NCBI GenBank assembly: GCA_964409865.1
Contig: CAYPGE010000251.1
Location: forward strand, 1-13,600
Direction of reading: 5' to 3'
DNA from: Anammoximicrobium sp964409865
GTDB lineage: Bacteria > Planctomycetota > Planctomycetia > Pirellulales > Pirellulaceae
Length of the DNA: 13,600 nt
In this document: in pieces, positions 1 to 8,656 of the stretch
Numbering within the stretch: position 1 is the stretch's first letter
Layout of the letters: each line of letters starts with the position of its first letter
Translations under genes and position numbers: made by a program
The notes under the pieces: model-generated
Databases searched by the model: none
The model's input: only the letters and a program-made list of their open reading frames with translations
What the model was told of the DNA's origin: nothing

Positions 1-412
1 GATCTCGCTGCCGATGTTCCGCGAATTTGTGGCACCCTATCTGAAGGAGATGATCGACCTGATCCACGGCTTGGGCGGCCGCGTGCTGTATCACAGCTGC
101 GGCTGCATTTGGCGGTTCATCCCGGATCTGATTGCCCTGGGCGTCGACATCCTGGATCCGATCCAGCCCGTGGCACCGGAAATGGCCCCTGAACGGTTGA
201 AGGCCGACTTTGGCGACCGGCTCAGCTTTCACGGGGGCCTGGACATGCAGCGTCTGCTGCCGCACGGCACGCCGGACCAGATCCACGCCGAAGCCCACCG
301 GTATTGCGACACGCTCGGCGCCGGCGGCGGCTATATCCTCGCGCCGGCGCACTTGTTCCAGCCCGACGTGCCGCCGGAGAATATCCTGGCGGTGTACGAG
401 ACGGAACGATAG
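1..412 (+). CDS. Uroporphyrinogen decarboxylase (URO-D) family protein, C-terminal part
   Basis: Only the last 137 or so codons are in the window; the reading frame is open from base 2 and ends at TAG 410-412, so the gene begins upstream. Visible family features are an HSCG motif (around base 90) after a beta strand, a stretch reading as 'GVDILDPIQP', a later 'FHGGLD' motif and a C-terminal 'GGYILAPAHLFQPDVPPENI' signature. These belong to the URO-D/methyltransferase superfamily (TIM barrel). The wording of the motifs resembles the broad URO-D-like group that includes corrinoid methyltransferases more than classical HemE, so a role in haem synthesis should not be assumed. No membrane segment is seen. 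The next gene is convergent, 79 bp away. Family assignment is firm; the substrate cannot be read from this fragment. Confidence 0.85.
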   Translation, partial: ISLPMFREFVAPYLKEMIDLIHGLGGRVLYHSCGCIWRFIPDLIALGVDILDPIQPVAPEMAPERLKADFGDRLSFHGGLDMQRLLPHGTPDQIHAEAHRYCDTLGAGGGYILAPAHLFQPDVPPENILAVYETER

Positions 413-491
413 CAACTCCCTCCGGCGAACGGTGGGCGTAAGATCGAGTCAAGGTCGATTTCAGCAGGCTCAACAATGACGAGTCGATACG

Positions 492-746
492 TCATGCGTC
501 GCTCGTTATGCCGTGACGATTGCGAAATTCGACGTCAAATTCACAAAACGGACGCATCCGTCCCGCGTCCATCGCGTCGAGCGATTCCTGAATCGCCGCG
601 ACATGCTCCTCATATTCGGCCGCCAACGGATTTTGCAGGCACCACGCCTCAAACAGCTGCGGCCACGTCACATCGGATTCCGTCCCGGACACGAGCGAAA
701 TCGCAAAGTCATGAAATCGGTCAAGCTCTTTCACTGTGACGACCAT
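492..746 (-). CDS. Small antitoxin-like hypothetical protein
   Basis: An 84-residue acidic protein with no signal peptide or membrane segment. The ATG at 746-744 is preceded by a purine-rich Shine-Dalgarno stretch (GGAAGGGAG, about 5 bases before the start), which supports both the gene and the start. It begins with a helix of the type 'LDRFHDFA', has a central 'WPQLFEAWCLQNP' segment, and ends with a 'DAGRMRPFCEFDVEFRNRHGI' type tail cut short here to its key idea: an Asp-Ala-Gly-Arg turn followed by a charged helix. This layout recalls small antitoxin-like proteins of type II modules that are frequent in planctomycetes. No toxin partner is adjacent: the next gene downstream is the convergent URO-D gene, and upstream is transposase debris. 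The antitoxin role is inference from general appearance; the existence of the gene is better supported than its function. Confidence 0.6.
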   Translation of the reverse strand: MVVTVKELDRFHDFAISLVSGTESDVTWPQLFEAWCLQNPLAAEYEEHVAAIQESLDAMDAGRMRPFCEFDVEFRNRHGITSDA

Positions 747-857
747 CCCAACTCCCTTCCTGTCGGCATTCTACCGGTCACGCCGCCGCTGTCAATCAGC
801 CGCTGCTGGAGAATCGCAGGCGGCAGGTTCTCCAGCCAAAGCCACGAAGGACGAAGC

Positions 858-1350
858 TCAGCTGCGGCGGGGCGGAACATCGCCGAAAGAGGCCAATGAG
901 GCCGTCAACAACAACGCGTGATTCTGAGGACACCATCCTTGTTTCTGTCGCTGCTTGCGCTTCCGGCCGGGTTTCCGGTGCCACAAGACACGGCCGAGGT
1001 TCTTCTCCAGACGAACCAGGGAATCATCGTCGCCGCAGGGGCGGGCCGTGCGCTCATGAGCCCGAAGGACCTTCAACTCCCCCTCCGTCACCGCGCTGGT
1101 CAACAGCCGGCGCCAGTTCGGAGCCAACTCCAGCAACGGGGCCACCTGAACCAAGCCGTCGTCGCGTCCCGCCAAGTGAGCCCGAGCGCTGCTCCACGGG
1201 TACTCGCTCGGCGCTTCCACCAACCCAGCACGAACAGGATTCAATTCCACGTACCGCGCCGTAACCAGCAGGTAGGGCTCATCCATCACGAACGAAGCGA
1301 AGCGGCCTTGCCACAGATGGCCCCGCCAGCCCTGCTTGTTGGCCGTGGGA
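858..1350 (-). pseudogene. REP-associated tyrosine transposase (RAYT), C-terminal remnant
   Basis: The minus-strand frame ending at 858 contains the hallmarks of the C-terminal half of RAYT/Y1-type transposases: 'GWRGHLWQGRF', then 'ARYVELNPVRAGLV', 'YPWSSARAHLAG', and near the end a 'ARPCGDDDSLVRLE' segment followed by 'PGRKRK'. The N-terminal part, which carries the HUH-like metal-binding histidines and the catalytic tyrosine region in intact relatives, is missing. Reading further upstream in the same frame gives a low-complexity Arg/Gly-rich translation that is simply an out-of-frame reading of an Rhs fragment. The gene is therefore a dead 5'-truncated copy. RAYTs are known to be linked to REP palindromes, and a REP-like hairpin lies about 100 bp upstream. 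The upstream boundary (about 1350) is approximate. Confidence 0.75.
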
Positions 1351-1446
1351 AGCGACGAGGGACGCGGATCGCAGAACGCCGTCTCGATGGGCCGGCCGCG
1401 GATCGCAACGCCGATCCCTCCCCAGGCAGGCTTCGGCCGTACTGCA

Positions 1447-1472
1447 GGCACTGCCAACAAGTGGGCAGTGCC
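1447..1472. repeat. REP-like palindrome beside the RAYT remnant
   Basis: A perfect 9-bp inverted repeat: ggcactgcc at 1447-1455 and ggcagtgcc at 1464-1472, separated by an 8-base loop. Size, GC-rich stem and position next to a RAYT remnant fit a REP element, the known substrate type of RAYT transposases. That this particular hairpin was this RAYT's partner is inference. Confidence 0.55.
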
Positions 1473-1494
1473 ACACCGAGCCGGGCCACGCCCG

Positions 1495-1644
1495 TCACTT
1501 TTCCTTGATCCACGCGCTGCAGACGTGCCAGGCCATCGTACTGATACGCTTCGTCCAAGAACTGTCCCAGGCTCGTCCCCAGCGCCACCCGTGCCGTGCG
1601 GGCTCCCAGACGGTCGTAGCCGGACAACGCTTCGTCGTGCGCCC
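1495..1644 (-). pseudogene. Orphan fragment of Rhs core, duplicated from the large rhs gene or a paralogue
   Basis: This stretch matches 4119-4267 of the large rhs gene in the same orientation, with about 15 mismatches over roughly 140 bases counted by eye. In its open frame it reads 'HDEALSGYDRLGARTARVAL' and continues through 'DEAYQYDGLAR', against 'HDEALYRYDRLGARTARVAL' in the large gene. The homology stops at about 1495, where REP/RAYT-related debris begins. Between 1645 and 1690 the same frame may continue as more Rhs-like sequence that is not present in the large gene, which would suggest a paralogue as source. There is no start signal, no core end and no toxin tip, so it is a non-functional remnant. 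Its place directly behind the toxin-immunity tip is typical of leftovers from rhs tip exchange. Confidence 0.75.
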
Positions 1645-1655
1645 ACCTGCCATGC

Positions 1656-2177
1656 TCAACGTTGGCGATCGCCCGACGGCTCGTACTTCCAGCAGACTGG
1701 GTGATGGTCTTTGAGAAAGCTGGGCTCATATTCATCGTCGGGTCCTAACCGCGACAAATCGCCTAGGAATTCCTCAAACGATCTCGCCGTCCAACAGATC
1801 TCGTCGTCGACGTACACGCAGAGTGGGGCCGTATCAAGCTCTGTTCGACGTATGTCGCTAAGTACAAACCCAAGATCCAGGCCGGCGTCTTGCGTGCCGA
1901 TTAGAAACAACGGGGAACTCGCAACGGAGTTATACCTTTCGAGAGTCGTACCTCCGACCGAGTGGACGACCGAGAAAAGGACGATATACGAGTCGCGCAA
2001 CTGCAAGAGCGCGCCATCGGAGTCGTGAAGGAACTCACGATATCGACGCGGCAGACGGACCCCGAAGTGGGATTCGACGCGAAGGATGGCCTCGTTGGGT
2101 GCGGGCGGCTGCAACACGAGTCGAGAGAGATCGAGAGTGCCCAGCCACGATGAAAACCCGCCGTTTTCTCTTACCAT
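1656..2177 (-). other. SUKH (SMI1/KNR4-like) immunity domain, in frame with the toxin, possibly also translated separately
   Basis: This is the last part of the rhs reading frame. It shows the SUKH pattern: a helix with 'ILRVESHFGVRLPRRYREFL', a following 'SDGA' turn, a middle beta-rich section ending in 'PLFLIGTQDAG', and the closing 'CVYVDDEICWTARSFEEFLG'. SUKH proteins are established immunity proteins of bacterial toxin systems, usually encoded by a separate gene just behind the toxin. Here there is no stop codon between tip and SUKH. An in-frame ATG at 2177-2175 has AGGA at 2189-2186, 8 bases upstream, so independent translation of a 173-residue protein is possible. The last 15 or so residues, next to the Rhs fragment junction, look unlike a SUKH end and may be a replaced tail. 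Domain identification is confident; separate translation is inference. Confidence 0.75.
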
Positions 2178-5100
2178 AACACGTTTCCTATACACAAGCG
2201 TGCCCGGACCATATGCGCGGACATGCACATCAGGATGAGTTATTGCGTGGCGCTCAATTCGAACGTGTCGAACATAGGCGCGCACGTCCGGGCCGCCTAG
2301 TTCGTGCGGCAAGACGTGATGACGGTGGAACCGGGGACGGGTGCCTCTGCCGCCGTAGGTCAGCCGGCATGACCCCTGAGCGGGGGCGCGAGGAACCGCC
2401 CAGGCGACGGGCCGCTGGAAGAATGTGCGAGGAGCATTCCAGATGCGACTTCTTGGGTCTGGCCGAATCGTACGCACCATAAACCGATGCGGCAATCGCC
2501 CCAGCGAACGTTCCGGATAAGGCCCCAACGGACGGATCCAGCCGCTCGCCCTGCCGATTCCCCAGCCAACTCCGGCGGAGAGTCCGCCAGGCAATCCCCC
2601 GAATCCTGCGCTCTCCAATGCTCTGCTAATACTACCAGTTTCGATCGCACCCTGAACGGCCCCAGCAGCTGCGCCCCCTGCGAAGCCGCTCAATGCGGTA
2701 CCGCCCAGCCCCGCGCCAAGACGCCAGAGAACCGGCCCGGCCACAAGGCCACCGATCCCGCCGTAGAATCCTCCTTGAGCCGCCCCTGCTCCAGTCGAGT
2801 AGATGCTCTCTTCGGGCGAGCCGCCAAACCCATAGGTCGTTAGGCCCTCCGCGAACGCCCCGGAAATCGCGCCTCCAACCGCACCCGACGCAGTAGACCC
2901 AGCGATGGCCGTCCAACCACCTGTGCCCAAGAATGTCGAGGTACCTGCAGCGGTTGTGCCGAACGCTCCCGCCACGCCGGTAAACGTGGCGGCTGCCGCT
3001 GGGATCGCGATGGCTGCCCCAACCCCAGCCACGCCGCCCGCGAACCACGCCGTTCCACGCTCGTACCGCGCCATGTCACCACTACGACTGGCGACATCCA
3101 TTTCATGGGCGCCATAGTGAGCGGCCGCGACTCCCGCCAACCCAATTACGATCATCGGAATGATAAGGGGAAGGATCTCTCCGGTTGGATCCAGGTACGT
3201 CAGCGGACTGCTCAGGCAGTACTGGTACAGGTTGTAGCTGTCCGTGAAGCCCTCCGGGTCGATCTGCAGCCAGCGGCCGTACAGCGGGTGATAGATTCGG
3301 TTGCGGACCAGATACAGGCCCGTCTCGGCGTCGTAGTAGTACCCGCCGTACAGAACGTTCCATCCGTAGTTCGACTGCGGCTTTGCCGTGAACGTCGGAG
3401 AAAAGTACAGCGGCTTGCCGTACGGGTCGTACCAGAAACGCTCGACCACTCCCAGCGGAACACCCGTGCCGCTTGACGCCGGATTGTACAATGCCGTGAT
3501 GTCCCCGTTGGCGTCCGGCAACGCGTACAGCCGGTCTCGCAAATTGCCCGTCGCGGTATATCGCCGGTCGCGGAACAACAAATCATCCGGACCGCGCAGG
3601 CCCCAGACGTAACGCCGCGAGGCCCGTGCCTGGCCGGGAAGCTGACCCGGCGTTGGCTCGCGCTCCTCCAGCAGGCGACAGTCGTGCGTGTAGTAGAAGT
3701 GACGAGGAAGCGGGTTGCCCGACGCCGTAAACGTGCGCTCGACCGTCCGCCGCCCAAGGCCGTCGTATTCGTCCTCGGCCAGCGTCTTGCCGGCACGCTT
3801 CACCCGCACCAAGCGGTTCCAACCATCGTATTGGCACGTCAGATCCTGACCGGCGCCCGACAGGTCCGGCACCCGCGTCACGTTCCCGACAGCGTCATAT
3901 TGCGGTACCTTCCAGGAAGATGGCGGCGACTGCCATAGGTTCGTGATTCGGTTGCTTCGCTCGTGAAGGCGGACTTGGTACGCGTCGTAGGCGCCATTGC
4001 CGTCCAGATCCTCCAGCAGGGTCCACCAGTTGTCCTGCTGGTCCAGTAACCACTGCTGCGCGAACTTGCGCACGGCGACCTGCGGCGTGCTCAACGTGCC
4101 GCTCGGCATGCCCGCCACCACTTTGCCTCGATCCACACGCTGCGGACGTGCCAGACCATCGTACTGATACGCTTCGTCCAACGGTTGCCCCAGGCTCGTC
4201 CCCAGCGCGACGCGTGCCGTGCGGGCGCCCAGACGGTCGTATCTGTACAACGCCTCGTCGTGCGCCCCGCTGGAAACGCCGTCCCAACGCCATAACCTCG
4301 GCCGGTCAAACGGGTCCAGCCGCGAGTACGGCGGCCCGGACGGCAGATTCTCCACGACGTGTCGAAGCGGAGACGCAGGATTCGCCTCGGGCAGCAGAAT
4401 GCCGAACACGTTGTCCAAACCCCAGTACGTGTACTCGGCATAGCTGAATTGCGTGGGCCGGGCGAGGGCCGCGGTGCCGTCCGCGTAATCGACGCGCAAC
4501 GTCAAGTTCCCGTTGCCTCCGGGCCAGCCGTGGTCGTACCGCAAATACGTCACCAGCCGCAATTCGGCCTTCGTCCCGACCTCGATCCTCACGGGCAGAC
4601 CGCGCGCCTCGTAAGTCGTCTTGGTGACGGTCCCGCCCGGACTGCTCACCGTTTGGAGGCGGTACAGGGCGTCGTAGGTGAAGGCCGTTTCGTCGTAGTT
4701 GGCCGAAGGAACGCCCTCGCCGGACGCCGGGGTGTCGTGATAGACGCGAGTCCAGCGGTGCTGGTCTTGGTCGTCGAACTCATGCCGCGTCCAGCGGCTC
4801 CAGAGCGATTGCTTGCAGCCACTCGCCGGAGGCGGCCAGATCGCTGGTGCCTGGGCCACCTCGATTTCATCCGTCACGCGTCCGGCGCGGTCCAGTCGGG
4901 TTAGGGCCAGCGGCGGGATCACCTCGTCGGAGCCCCCCCCCAGCGCGGCCACCGACCCGTGCGCCGTGTAGACCTCGCCCTCCACGTCGCGATACACGTG
5001 CCATACGGCCGTGCGCCGATGCCACACGCGGTCGGGCGAAAGATTGGTCACCACGTCGTTCTTCCCTGCCAAAACGCGCGTGGTGCGCCCCAGGTCATCG

Positions 5101-7675
5101 GACTCGAAGTCCGTCGTCCGCGGGGATCCCTTCGGGCCCGCATCCTCGATCATCTGCTTGACCGTGTCTTTGGCGATCTCGTACGACCACTTCGTCACCA
5201 CCTGACGCTCGTCGATCCGTTCTTCCCGATAGCCGTGAGCTTCGAAACGCTCAATGATCTGGTCCGGCGTCCCTGAACCGTTTTCTTCGACCCGAACTGC
5301 CGGCAGCGTCGCCGTCCGCTTGATCATCTGGGTCCACCAGCCGCCCAGCCATTCGTAGTCGAACGTCGTCATGGCCGCCTTGGAAGCGCCAGCCCGCAGG
5401 ACCGCCTTCGTGAGAAACGGCACCCCCAGCGAGCAGGTTGGATTAGGCGAGCAGCCGATCAGGCGCACGTTGTATTCGTAGTGTGCCAGGTGGTGCATCT
5501 GAAAGGCGGATGCCGACGCATTGTTGTTCGACCGCCGCACATCGCTGAGCGACCGCGAGCCTTCGTAATCCAGAAACTGAAACAGCCCGTCGCTGGTCTT
5601 TAATTCCACATGGAGCCCAGAGATGTCGGCGGCCTGGCCGGGCTGTTGCGTAGAGACCGCTTTGGAAATGTACGCGCCGGCTTGAGAAGGCGGCGGAACG
5701 GTCGCGGCTTCCGAGAACTTCACGACCCCGGATGGCGCGGTGTCCAACCGGAGTGCACCATCCTGGATGTCATAGATCCGGTATTGCGCCCAGCTACCGC
5801 CGTCTCCCATCAGACACGTCAGGATGTTGCGGCCCACGAAGCTGCTGTACACCAGGCGCTGGCTCCTGGCATCGGCCCGCGTCTCGAGGCACTTCCGCCG
5901 CCAGGCGTTGTAGTTGATTTCATCAAAGCCCTCTTTGTACTGGAACCTGTGCATCCGCCCGCCGCCGTTCATGTACAGCGTCGCAACTCGCCGCTTCTCA
6001 TCGTACTCGATGAACAGGTCGGCCAATGGGCGCGTGGGCGCGTGGAGAATCAGATCGCTGTTGTCGGCGTACTTTGCGGCCAGATCGGCCAAAGACGCGC
6101 TGGCAATGCTCTGCAACTCGTTCGTGCCGACCTCCTGCTTCACCGCCCGGCGGAAGTGCTCCGGGCCGACCACCATCTGCAGCATCCCCTGGCAGTACGT
6201 GTCCCGCGGCTTCTGCTCGTAGCGGTAGTAATGCACGTCGATGTTGTTCCACCGCTCCCCTTTCTCGTCGCGCGGCAACTGCCGCACCGCCAGCTTCAAG
6301 TCCCCTTCGTTGCCGAACGGTTTTGCTTGGTCATAGTACAAGTACTCGGCCCGCGCGATGGGCTTGCCTTGACGCGACAAGGTCACGTAGCGGACCCGGT
6401 TCTCGTGCGGACCCGGCGGGAAATAGGTGTACGTGTAGGTCTCCACCAGGGCGGATGCGCCGAGTGTGGCGCCGTTGGCCGCACCCGAGCTGGCGAACCG
6501 ATCCACCGTCTGCAGGCGGCAGTCCTGGTATGTCAGCCGGGCCTCTTGCCCGCCCGGACCCTGGTGCCGCACCAGAGCGCCCGGCACGCGAGCCAGCCGC
6601 TCGGCCAACGTCAGGCCCGCCAGCTGCAGAGCCTTGGAATGCGGGTACGTGAAATCGAAGAACTCCCAGCGGTGCCCGTTGGGTGCCGTCAAGTGGAACC
6701 GGCACCGTTTGCCGCCCTCGTAGCTCAGGCAGTGCCGAGCCCCGAACCGCGGATACCAATGGCGGGAGTCGCCCTCGCCGTACTCGTCAAACCACAAGGC
6801 GTTGCGCGTTCCGCGGAGCAGGACGGTCGTGCAGCCGGTTGGTTCGCCCCGAGGCGGCGGCTGTTCTTGCTCGTGAAACTTCTTGATCTTGGCCAGCGGC
6901 GTCTTGAGCCGCACCAGCCGCGGCTGCTCGTGGACCAGCCAGTTGTAGCCGTTGCCGAAATCGTAGCTGTTGGACAGCCGGTTGCTGTAGATCCGCGTGT
7001 GTCCCCAGGGCACGCCCAGGCCGTCCGCCCCGATATCCTTGATCCGCAACTGCAACTCGCCGTTGTAGTAGCGGATCGGCGCCTCAGGGCTGTCTTCGCG
7101 CAGGTCCAGATCCAGCGTCGCCCAGAACGGGGCGTCATTCAGATCGTCGGGATCGCCGGGCAGCCAATGAGCCTGCGGCGCGGTGAAGTCCGGCACGGGC
7201 ACCGGCGTGACGGTGATCTCGTGTGGCCAGCAGCACTTGCGATTGGTTGAGCGGCGACGCAGGCAGCCGATCTCGCAGCAGTTGCCACCCCAGTCTTGCC
7301 CCAGGACACCGGCCGCACCAGCCCGGCCGACTGGTCGAAGTGGATGTGGACGCAGGCATTGACCCGCTGGGGATCCGTGTGGGGCGTCAGACGCAGTTCG
7401 ATGCTTGACGCGCCGCAGGGGCCTTTGGCGGGGGGAAATGGATGCAGGTAGCGGCTGCAATCGCCCTTGGTCGCCGCGGGCAATTCAAAATACCCGTTGA
7501 ACTTGGTGCACTGGTCGCAAGGGCAGGGAGTGGCCGTCTCGGGCTGGCACGTCCCGCAGACCGAGGACTCGTACTCCGAGACCCCGCATTTGCAGCACGT
7601 CCCGCCCAACGAGACCACGTACACCTCGGGGCGTTGCCCGCCCACGCACTGCTGGCAAAGAACTCCCGTCGGCAT
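1656..7675 (-). CDS. Rhs/YD-repeat polymorphic toxin with fused SUKH immunity domain (frame broken near 7300)
   Basis: The likely start is ATG 7675-7673, preceded by GGGAGG with 5-base spacing and a promoter-like sequence at 7721-7748. This frame is lost at about 7300, where the body continues in the next frame; one extra C in the run 7299-7302 would join both into about 2006 residues (numbering below assumes this). Residues 1-56 hold ten cysteines, several as C-x-x-C pairs; no signal peptide is seen. YD repeats fill the middle (for example 'YDRLGARTARV', 'YDAVGNVTRV', 'YDGLGRRTVE'). The Rhs-associated core covers roughly 3178-3625 ('YDAETGLYLVRNRIY', 'GRWLQIDPEGF') and ends in P-x4-D-P-x-G near residue 1499, where family members cleave themselves. 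The variable tip follows: a Gly/Ala-rich hydrophobic linker to about residue 1720, a His-rich segment 'RFHRHHVLPHELGG' near 1787 that resembles HNH/AHH-type nuclease motifs, and a SUKH domain from about 1834. Known Rhs proteins make a shell that encloses the tip toxin; the nuclease call is tentative. Confidence 0.85.
7299..7302 (-). other. Probable one-base deletion (frameshift) in the rhs gene
   Basis: The Cys-rich N-terminal frame reads through to '...VRPVSWG' and then becomes Arg/Ala-rich nonsense ending at 7139. The body frame makes sense from 'QDWGGNCCEIGCL' onward, which overlaps the same bases. Adding one C to the four-C run restores '...VSWGQDWGGNCC'. No slippery heptamer typical of programmed -1 frameshifting is visible. 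A sequencing or assembly error and a genuine inactivating indel are both possible. Confidence 0.7.
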
Positions 7676-7680
7676 GCGCA

Positions 7681-7686
7681 CCTCCC
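7681..7686 (-). promoter_or_regulatory. Ribosome binding site fixing the rhs start
   Basis: The minus strand reads GGGAGG then TGCGC then ATG (7675-7673). This strong Shine-Dalgarno match is the main reason to choose this start over the GTG at 7708, or over the TTG at 7460 that opens the body frame. Confidence 0.7.
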
Positions 7687-7720
7687 AAGGAAAAGGAGAT
7701 CCGTCCACCAGGACGCGGAC

Positions 7721-7748
7721 ATTTTACCACGCCGCGCGCGTTTGGCAA
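7721..7748 (-). promoter_or_regulatory. Probable sigma-70-type promoter of the rhs gene
   Basis: On the minus strand TTGCCA (7748-7743) and TAAAAT (7726-7721) are separated by 16 bases; each matches the consensus at five of six positions. Transcription would begin near 7714, leaving a leader of about 38 bases that contains the ribosome binding site. Planctomycete promoters are poorly defined, so this is moderate evidence. Confidence 0.45.
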
Positions 7749-8026
7749 TTCTCAAAATACCCTATGGGGGGGACGCACGAAAATTATACGTTCAATTGGA
7801 TTGCGGACAAAGTCCGTTGGCAGTAAGGTCGGCTGCCTCGCCACTGAGGCGGCCTCGGGACGCTTCCTGCTCTTAGGGAACAGCGCGGAAAGGAACTCTC
7901 CGCATCCAACCATCAGAGCGCGTCGTAAACGGGTACAGGCACCTCGCAGACTCGGAGCCAGTCCCCGTTTCAACAACTCGGCTATCCGGTTCTCCCATCC
8001 AGTTCTGGTATCCAGGAGCACGTGCC
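7749..8026. other. Intergenic region between divergent rhs and hypothetical gene
   Basis: No convincing gene is seen on either strand. The stretch holds a REP-like palindrome (7927-7970), a small inverted repeat cggac/gtccg around 7804-7816, and the AGGAG ribosome binding site of the gene starting at 8027. The upstream part (7721-7748) carries the rhs promoter. No clear promoter for the + strand gene was found. Confidence 0.5.
7927..7970. repeat. REP-like imperfect palindrome
   Basis: Arms 7927-7943 (aaacgggtacaggcacc) and 7954-7970 (ggagccagtccccgttt) pair at about 14 of 17 positions around a 10-base loop. The sequence type 'aaacgggnacaggcacc' is one I associate with dispersed RAYT-linked palindromes in planctomycetes and other bacteria; that memory is not a database result. 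Confidence 0.5.
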
Positions 8027-8656
8027 ATGGCTTTGGACTACACGGGGGCGCAGAAGGGCCTGTTCCGGCATCTGGGGAAGCTGATCAAGCACTACAACCA
8101 ATTCAAGACCGACGCCACCGACGGCAGCACCGGCTTGGATGCGGACCGCAAGGAGATCTTCGACGTCTTTGAGGTCGGGGATATGGAGTTGGTCCTGGAC
8201 GGGCTGCCTACGGCTTTCGAGCGTTGGAAAGCCGAATACGTCGAGCGGCGGCGCGTGTTGGCTTCTTACGCTCTGGCCCGCATGCAGGACCGCGACGCCG
8301 TGTTGACGGAGATCGGGGCTACCTCCTCTGACGCTTCGGAAGTCCTGGGCAAATTGATCCAGCAGATGGTGGCCGACTCAGAGACAGCCGCCGAATCGAC
8401 GGTCACCCTGGGCTCGGTGACCGCCGGCGGCGGCAATGCGGGCAACGGCACGGTGCTGACCACCAAGGTGCTGGACGGCTACTCGTCGCCGGGTGGCCGT
8501 GAGGGGATTACGTATGCGGCTCAGCCGGCGTCGAATTGGACTGCGCAGGCGTCGTCGTTTGCGGCGTCGCCGTGCCGTTGCAATAGGCATCCGTCGCGCC
8601 GACACTCGTTGACGGCGGCGGCACGCGCGAACCACCAAAGGGTGCCCGCGTGTTGA
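8027..8656 (+). CDS. Hypothetical protein, probably truncated at the C-terminus
   Basis: The ATG at 8027 has AGGAG about 8 bases upstream. The first 160 residues read as a normal acidic, soluble protein: 'MALDYTGAQKGLFRHLGKLI' at the start, helical segments to about residue 120, then a Gly/Thr-rich stretch with 'SVTAGGGNAGNGT' and 'DGYSSPGG'. From about residue 163 (base 8513) the character changes to Arg/Ala/Ser-rich, low-quality sequence ending in 'ANHQRVPAC', as expected when a frame runs past its own break point. I recall similar planctomycete proteins of unknown function, longer and perhaps linked to phage or virion-like structures, but I cannot support a function from sequence alone. 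No signal peptide or membrane helix is visible. It stands alone, divergent from rhs. Confidence 0.6.
   Translation: MALDYTGAQKGLFRHLGKLIKHYNQFKTDATDGSTGLDADRKEIFDVFEVGDMELVLDGLPTAFERWKAEYVERRRVLASYALARMQDRDAVLTEIGATSSDASEVLGKLIQQMVADSETAAESTVTLGSVTAGGGNAGNGTVLTTKVLDGYSSPGGREGITYAAQPASNWTAQASSFAASPCRCNRHPSRRHSLTAAARANHQRVPAC

Noticed and set aside
858..1646. A single 262-residue protein containing the RAYT motifs
   Set aside because: The first 90 or so residues are an out-of-frame reading of the Rhs fragment, so this is a chance fusion rather than a gene.
5610..7250. Long open frame (546 codons) on the + strand
   Set aside because: It is antisense to the rhs body, whose translation shows clear YD repeats; GC-rich codon use creates such shadows.
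7295..7305. Programmed -1 ribosomal frameshift in rhs
   Set aside because: No slippery X-XXY-YYZ heptamer or obvious following structure is visible; a simple one-base indel explains the data better.
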